This document shows, one piece after another, positions 55,594 through 59,080 of a stretch of 59,080 nt of DNA. Source of the DNA: Flavobacteriales bacterium (lineage in GTDB: Bacteria > Bacteroidota > Bacteroidia > Flavobacteriales_D > Crocinitomicaceae); NCBI GenBank assembly GCA_022361195.1, contig JAKSBJ010000228.1:1-59080 (forward strand), in the 5' to 3' direction. The position numbers and the translations under genes are program-made. The notes under the pieces are model-generated. The model searched no databases. It was not told the DNA's origin and saw only the letters and a program-made list of their open reading frames with translations. Within the stretch, counting starts at the first letter, position 1; each line of letters starts with the position of its first letter.

Positions 55594-56397
55594 ATGAAGA
55601 AATCAGCCTTAATGGGATTGGCCTTTTTGTGCGCTTCAACTGCCTTTGCGGATTTATCTCTGGAGGGGCACTACCAGGGGCGCAACATTTATGTCCAAAG
55701 TCCTGAAAGCGAAGATGGTTTCGGATACTGTATTAATCGGGTGACGGTAAACGGACAGCCCGTTTCATCAGATATCCAAACATCAGCTTTTCAAATTGAT
55801 TTAACCGAATTTGACATTAGTATTGGCGATCCTGTCTTAATTCTATTCGAACATGAAGATGGATGCCGCCCTAAGATCATTAATCCGGAAGTAATCTTGC
55901 CTAAGAGTACATTTGTTCTCGAAGAAATCTCCTGCACTCCTGATGGAGTATTGAGTTTTTCGACAACAGGTGAGTCGGGAAAACTTCCTTTTGTGATTGA
56001 ACAATACAAATGGAACAAATGGGTAGCCGTAGGAGAAATTGACGGAATTGGAAAAGATGAACTAAATAGTTACAAATTCCATCTACTTGCCCATTCGGGA
56101 GAAAATAAAGTTCGGATATCTCAAACTGACAATACCGGTAAGAAACGTGTTGCAGGCGAAGTAGTATTTACTTCCACCTCCGTTGTTGAACCTGAACTAA
56201 ACACGATCACGAATCAACGAATCATTGAATTTGTAGCTGAAGGCAAGCGAGTGAAGACCAAATACGAGGTTTTTGACGCTTATGGTAACATTGTCAAAAA
56301 AGGATATAACTCTATCATTGACTATTCCAACCTGAAAAAAGGAGTTTATCACGTTAATTATGACAATAAATACGATAAAGTTATCGTAAAGGGATAA
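55594..56397 (+). CDS. Secreted protein of unknown function with T9SS-like C-terminus
   Basis: A 267-residue product with signal peptide (MKKSALMGLAFLCASTAFA). The mature part starts LEGHYQGRNIYVQSPESEDGFGYCINRVTVNGQPVSSDIQTSAFQIDL, a domain seen in Bacteroidota secreted proteins, with three or four cysteines. The end (YEVFDAYGNIVKKGYNSIIDYSNLKKGVYHVNYDNKYDKVIVKG) resembles a minimal T9SS type A sorting domain. Function unknown. It lies behind a long structured leader, unusual in this window, and may be strongly regulated. Confidence 0.72.
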   Translation: MKKSALMGLAFLCASTAFADLSLEGHYQGRNIYVQSPESEDGFGYCINRVTVNGQPVSSDIQTSAFQIDLTEFDISIGDPVLILFEHEDGCRPKIINPEVILPKSTFVLEEISCTPDGVLSFSTTGESGKLPFVIEQYKWNKWVAVGEIDGIGKDELNSYKFHLLAHSGENKVRISQTDNTGKKRVAGEVVFTSTSVVEPELNTITNQRIIEFVAEGKRVKTKYEVFDAYGNIVKKGYNSIIDYSNLKKGVYHVNYDNKYDKVIVKG

Positions 56398-56425
56398 ATC
56401 AGGGATTTCATATAAAGCATTAAAA

Positions 56426-56453
56426 AAAGGGGGAACTTGGCGATTCCCCCTTT
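56426..56453 (+). terminator. Hairpin terminator after the secreted protein gene
   Basis: Perfect 10-bp stem AAAGGGGGAA/TTCCCCCTTT (56426-56435 with 56444-56453). On the plus strand the tail is only TTTC; on the minus strand a longer T run follows, so it may act both ways. Confidence 0.7.
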
Positions 56454-56741
56454 CACTTTCTTAGAATGATAAAAGCTATTGCTGCGATTACTCTGACGTT
56501 AAATGGTATTTCGTTAAACTTAATTGCAAGCTAGCTAAAATCACCCAACCGTTATTGTTTGACTGATGCTCATCCCACTTTGAGAATCTTGCTCAGTCTG
56601 TGCTTATATCACTTATTATATGTTTGGGTTTTTAAAAGGTAACCTCAAATCTTTAAAAAAAGTTAATTTTTTTCTTATCATTTTCTCAACCCCCTGTAAA
56701 AACAAGGGATCCAAAACATTAAATATTTTTAAAAAAAATAA
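56454..56741. other. Non-coding gap
   Basis: No gene supported. A 22-codon frame (56466-56534) encodes a hydrophobic peptide without other evidence. An A-rich tract precedes the terminator at 56742. Confidence 0.5.
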
Positions 56742-56766
56742 AAAAACCGGGTAAAACCCGGTTTTT
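56742..56766 (-). terminator. Terminator of the DUF1508 gene
   Basis: AAACCGGGT/ACCCGGTTT stem with a run of Ts on the minus strand; also T-rich on the plus strand. It lies 59 bases after the DUF1508 stop. Confidence 0.85.
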
Positions 56767-56824
56767 CAATATTGTTTGGAGTCATATTGGGCGCCATTAA
56801 ATGGCGATGCTGAAACAGAAGGCT

Positions 56825-56983
56825 CTAATCACCTTTGTAACCGTTTCGCTTTGCATTTGCAACACAATCTGCTTTCTGCACATAACCTTGTGTTGAAGCT
56901 CCGACTATATTACCGTTTGGAGCCGTTCTCTTCCATCTCCACTTACCTGCCGCATCTTGATAAAATTCCCATTTATCGTCCAT
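56825..56983 (-). CDS. Small DUF1508 (YegP-like) protein
   Basis: A 52-residue protein from ATG 56983 to TAG. It begins MDDKWEFYQDAAGKWRWKR and continues with NGNIVGASTQGYVQKADC, matching the single-repeat DUF1508/YegP fold (KWEFYxDxxGxWRWR...NG.I...S..GYxxKxxC). Missed by length cutoffs. It has its own promoter region (gap to the peptidase gene) and terminator, so it is a real monocistronic gene. Role unknown; the fold is common in small stress-related proteins. Confidence 0.82.
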   Translation of the reverse strand: MDDKWEFYQDAAGKWRWKRTAPNGNIVGASTQGYVQKADCVANAKRNGYKGD

Positions 56984-57109
56984 AATACTACATTTTAAGT
57001 TCAAAGTGAAATTAAGATGTATACGGAGAAAAAAATTCCGCTTTTATACCTCTTTTTTATGGTATAAGTACGTAAAAATCAAAATGGGAGGTCAATCTTC
57101 TTCTCTGAT

Positions 57110-59080
57110 CTAGTTCAAAGAAGTGATGCCCATATTCCACAAAATAAAGCTAATAATGTCGGCACTGGCAGCTATTCGCTTAGATGTTGGTGTACCTGCA
57201 CCATGTCCGGCATTCGTTTCAATTCTAACCAGCACCGGATTTTTACCCGTTTGCTTTGCTTGTAGTTCGGAGATAAATTTAAAAGAGTGTGCTGGTACTA
57301 CCCGGTCATCGTGATCACCAGTGGTAACTAAAGTAGCCGGATATTGCGTTCCGACAGCAACATTATGCACTGGTGAATAGGCTTTTAAATACTCAAACAT
57401 TTCCTTTGAGTCCTCGGCTGTTCCATAATCGTAAGCCCAACCAGCGCCGGCTGTGAAGGTGTGATATCTTAACATATCCAACACACCTACTTGCGGGATG
57501 GCTACTTTCATTAAATCAGGACGTTGTGTCATTACTGCTCCAACCAATAAACCACCATTAGAACCACCATTAATCGCCAAATAGTCAGATGAAGTGTACT
57601 TGTTTGCAATTAACCATTCACCAGCCGCAATAAAATCGTCAAATACATTTTGCTTTTGCATTTTGGTTCCAGCATCATGCCATTCTTTACCATATTCTCC
57701 ACCACCTCTTAGATTTGCAACAGCATAAACTCCACCTAAATCCATCCAGGCAGCACTAAATACACCAAATCGTGGAGTAAGACTCACGTTGAATCCTCCG
57801 TATCCATATAAAATAGTTGGGTTTTTACCATCAAGCTTTAAGCCTTTTTTGTAGGTAATGATCATCGGAACTTTCGTTCCATCTTTCGATTTGTAAAACA
57901 CCTGCTTTGACTCGTAGGCCGAAGCATCAAAATTAACAACTGGTTTCCAGTACACTTCTGATTTTCCACTTACCGGATCATAAGAAAATGACATTCCCGG
58001 AGTATGATAGTTTGTGAAAGAATAATACAGTGTTTGTTGTTTTCTCTTTCCACCAAAACCAGAAACAGTTCCGATTCCAGGCAATTCAATTTCACGCATT
58101 AATTTACCTTCATAACTATACTGTAATACTTGTGAAATGGCATCCTTCATATAAGTAGCAAAGATGTATCCACCACCACTTGTTACATTGAGTACATTTT
58201 CTGTTTCTGGAATAAAATCTTCCCAATTCTTCACCGAAGGATCAGCAGCATTTACAACCACAACGCGATTGTTAGGTGCTTTATGATTCGTAACGAAATA
58301 CAACTTATCACCCATATTATCCAATAAGTAAGTATCGGTATCAAAATGATTCAGAATCTGAACCAATTTTGGATCCTTTTCTGTCAAATCCATCATGTAC
58401 AACTCGTTACCCGAAGTAGAAATAGCAGCCGAAATGAACAAATAATGTCCATCCTCCGTCACTGACCCCCAAACGTATCTTCTTTTTTGCGCTTCAGAGG
58501 CTCCAAAAACCACTTTATCTTCTGATTGCGGAGTTCCTAATTTATGGTAGTACAATTTGTGTTGATCTGTTTTAGCAGAAAGGTGGCTCCCTTTTGGTTT
58601 ATCATAGCTTGAATAATAAAAACCTTCGTTCTTATACCATGAAATTCCACTAAACTTAATATCGTAGAGCGTATCTTCTATTTGTTTTTTTGAAGCAGCA
58701 TCAATAATGATTACTTTTCTCCAGTCACTTCCTCCCTCTGAAATGGAATAAGCTAAGATGCTTCCATCTTCTGAGAAACTAGTTGCTCCCAGCGAGGTTG
58801 TACCGTCCGCAGAAAATTGATTTGGATCTAAGTACACCTCATCTTTTCCGCCTTCATTCTTTTTATACATGACCGATTGATTTTGCAATCCGTCATTTTT
58901 GAAATAATAAACCGAGTTTCCTCGCTTAAAAGGCGTTCCGATTTTTTCGTAATTCTGAAGATTAGATAATTTATCTTCAATGGTTGATCGATAAGGGATA
59001 TCGGCCAAATAATCAAAAGTGCATTTGTTTTGGTCAATCACCCATTTTTTAGTCTCTTCACTTCGGTCATCCTCCAACCA
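57110..59080 (-). CDS. Prolyl oligopeptidase family protein (S9A), 5' end beyond window
   Basis: Serine peptidase that cleaves after proline in short peptides. The visible 656 residues lack the N-terminus, which runs off the right edge: the first codons visible read [10 protein letters not shown], a conserved interior segment, so no start codon is in the window. It contains the seven-blade propeller part (about 60-370 in this piece) and the alpha/beta hydrolase part with the nucleophile in [25 protein letters not shown] (Asp) and NAGHGAG (His). Stop at 57110. The gene may be exported in this group, but the signal region is not visible. Confidence 0.93.
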   Translation of the reverse strand, partial: WLEDDRSEETKKWVIDQNKCTFDYLADIPYRSTIEDKLSNLQNYEKIGTPFKRGNSVYYFKNDGLQNQSVMYKKNEGGKDEVYLDPNQFSADGTTSLGATSFSEDGSILAYSISEGGSDWRKVIIIDAASKKQIEDTLYDIKFSGISWYKNEGFYYSSYDKPKGSHLSAKTDQHKLYYHKLGTPQSEDKVVFGASEAQKRRYVWGSVTEDGHYLFISAAISTSGNELYMMDLTEKDPKLVQILNHFDTDTYLLDNMGDKLYFVTNHKAPNNRVVVVNAADPSVKNWEDFIPETENVLNVTSGGGYIFATYMKDAISQVLQYSYEGKLMREIELPGIGTVSGFGGKRKQQTLYYSFTNYHTPGMSFSYDPVSGKSEVYWKPVVNFDASAYESKQVFYKSKDGTKVPMIITYKKGLKLDGKNPTILYGYGGFNVSLTPRFGVFSAAWMDLGGVYAVANLRGGGEYGKEWHDAGTKMQKQNVFDDFIAAGEWLIANKYTSSDYLAINGGSNGGLLVGAVMTQRPDLMKVAIPQVGVLDMLRYHTFTAGAGWAYDYGTAEDSKEMFEYLKAYSPVHNVAVGTQYPATLVTTGDHDDRVVPAHSFKFISELQAKQTGKNPVLVRIETNAGHGAGTPTSKRIAASADIISFILWNMGITSLN

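Noticed and set aside
56466..56534. 22-codon hydrophobic peptide frame
   Set aside because: Too short and without promoter, coupling or known family; likely chance.

Overview
The window reads as chromosomal core-genome DNA from a low-GC, non-spore-forming Bacteroidota bacterium, most likely a member of the Flavobacteriales. This is an inference from family content. It carries the T9SS/gliding lipoprotein SprE/PorW, several secreted proteins with type A or type B T9SS C-terminal sorting domains, Bacteroidota-specific families (DUF4290 next to murA, DUF4296 next to dihydroorotase, DUF4350, DUF3078) and promoter-like TAnnTTTG elements in place of a classical -10 box. No tRNA, rRNA, insertion sequence, prophage or CRISPR array was seen.

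Layout. 1-5.2 kb (minus): an imelysin / di-haem oxidoreductase pair (the second gene ends at the left edge), an OmpA-family lipoprotein and a secreted choice-of-anchor-B protein. 5.3-8.8 kb (plus): a dolichyl-phosphate-mannose-type glycosyltransferase, then dihydroorotase coupled to a DUF4296 lipoprotein, followed by a structured 3' region with a strong terminator. 9-16.5 kb (minus): a LamG T9SS cargo, a membrane-anchored TIR protein, a large T9SS cargo and glycine decarboxylase GcvP. 16.7-19.6 kb: an unknown protein, a UbiA-like membrane protein and hemL. 19.6-26.6 kb: kynureninase, a small membrane protein and kynurenine 3-monooxygenase, then a barrel protein with a 58-residue membrane protein, a TonB-family gene behind a near-perfect sigma-54 site, and a RidA-family protein resembling 2-aminomuconate deaminase. 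26.6-35.9 kb: membrane and lipoprotein genes, two tandem secreted esterases (the second split by a -1 frameshift at a U UUU UUA heptamer), an M1 peptidase with a barrel-like C-terminus, and a YyaL/DUF255 protein. 35.9-41.5 kb: DUF4290-murA (with Asp in place of the catalytic Cys), a protein that is almost only a T9SS sorting domain, a fructosamine-kinase homologue, pth, rplY and prs. 41.6-47.6 kb: Xaa-Pro aminopeptidase, an alpha/beta hydrolase, SprE/PorW and a VPGC-type thioredoxin fused to an MsrA-like domain. 47.5-54 kb (minus): the SpoIIM-DUF4129-DUF4350-MoxR-DUF58 operon. 54.1-59.1 kb: a DUF3078 protein, a secreted protein behind a long structured leader, a 52-residue DUF1508 protein and a prolyl oligopeptidase cut by the right edge.

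Functional themes are tryptophan/kynurenine catabolism, cell-surface secretion and envelope biogenesis, and housekeeping (pyrimidine, PRPP, haem, glycine, peptidoglycan, translation). I found no single obvious new multi-gene system. The most unusual signals are the split esterase with a correctly phased slippery heptamer, the structured leader at 55.4-55.56 kb, the sigma-54 site before the TonB gene, and the near-naked T9SS sorting-domain protein.
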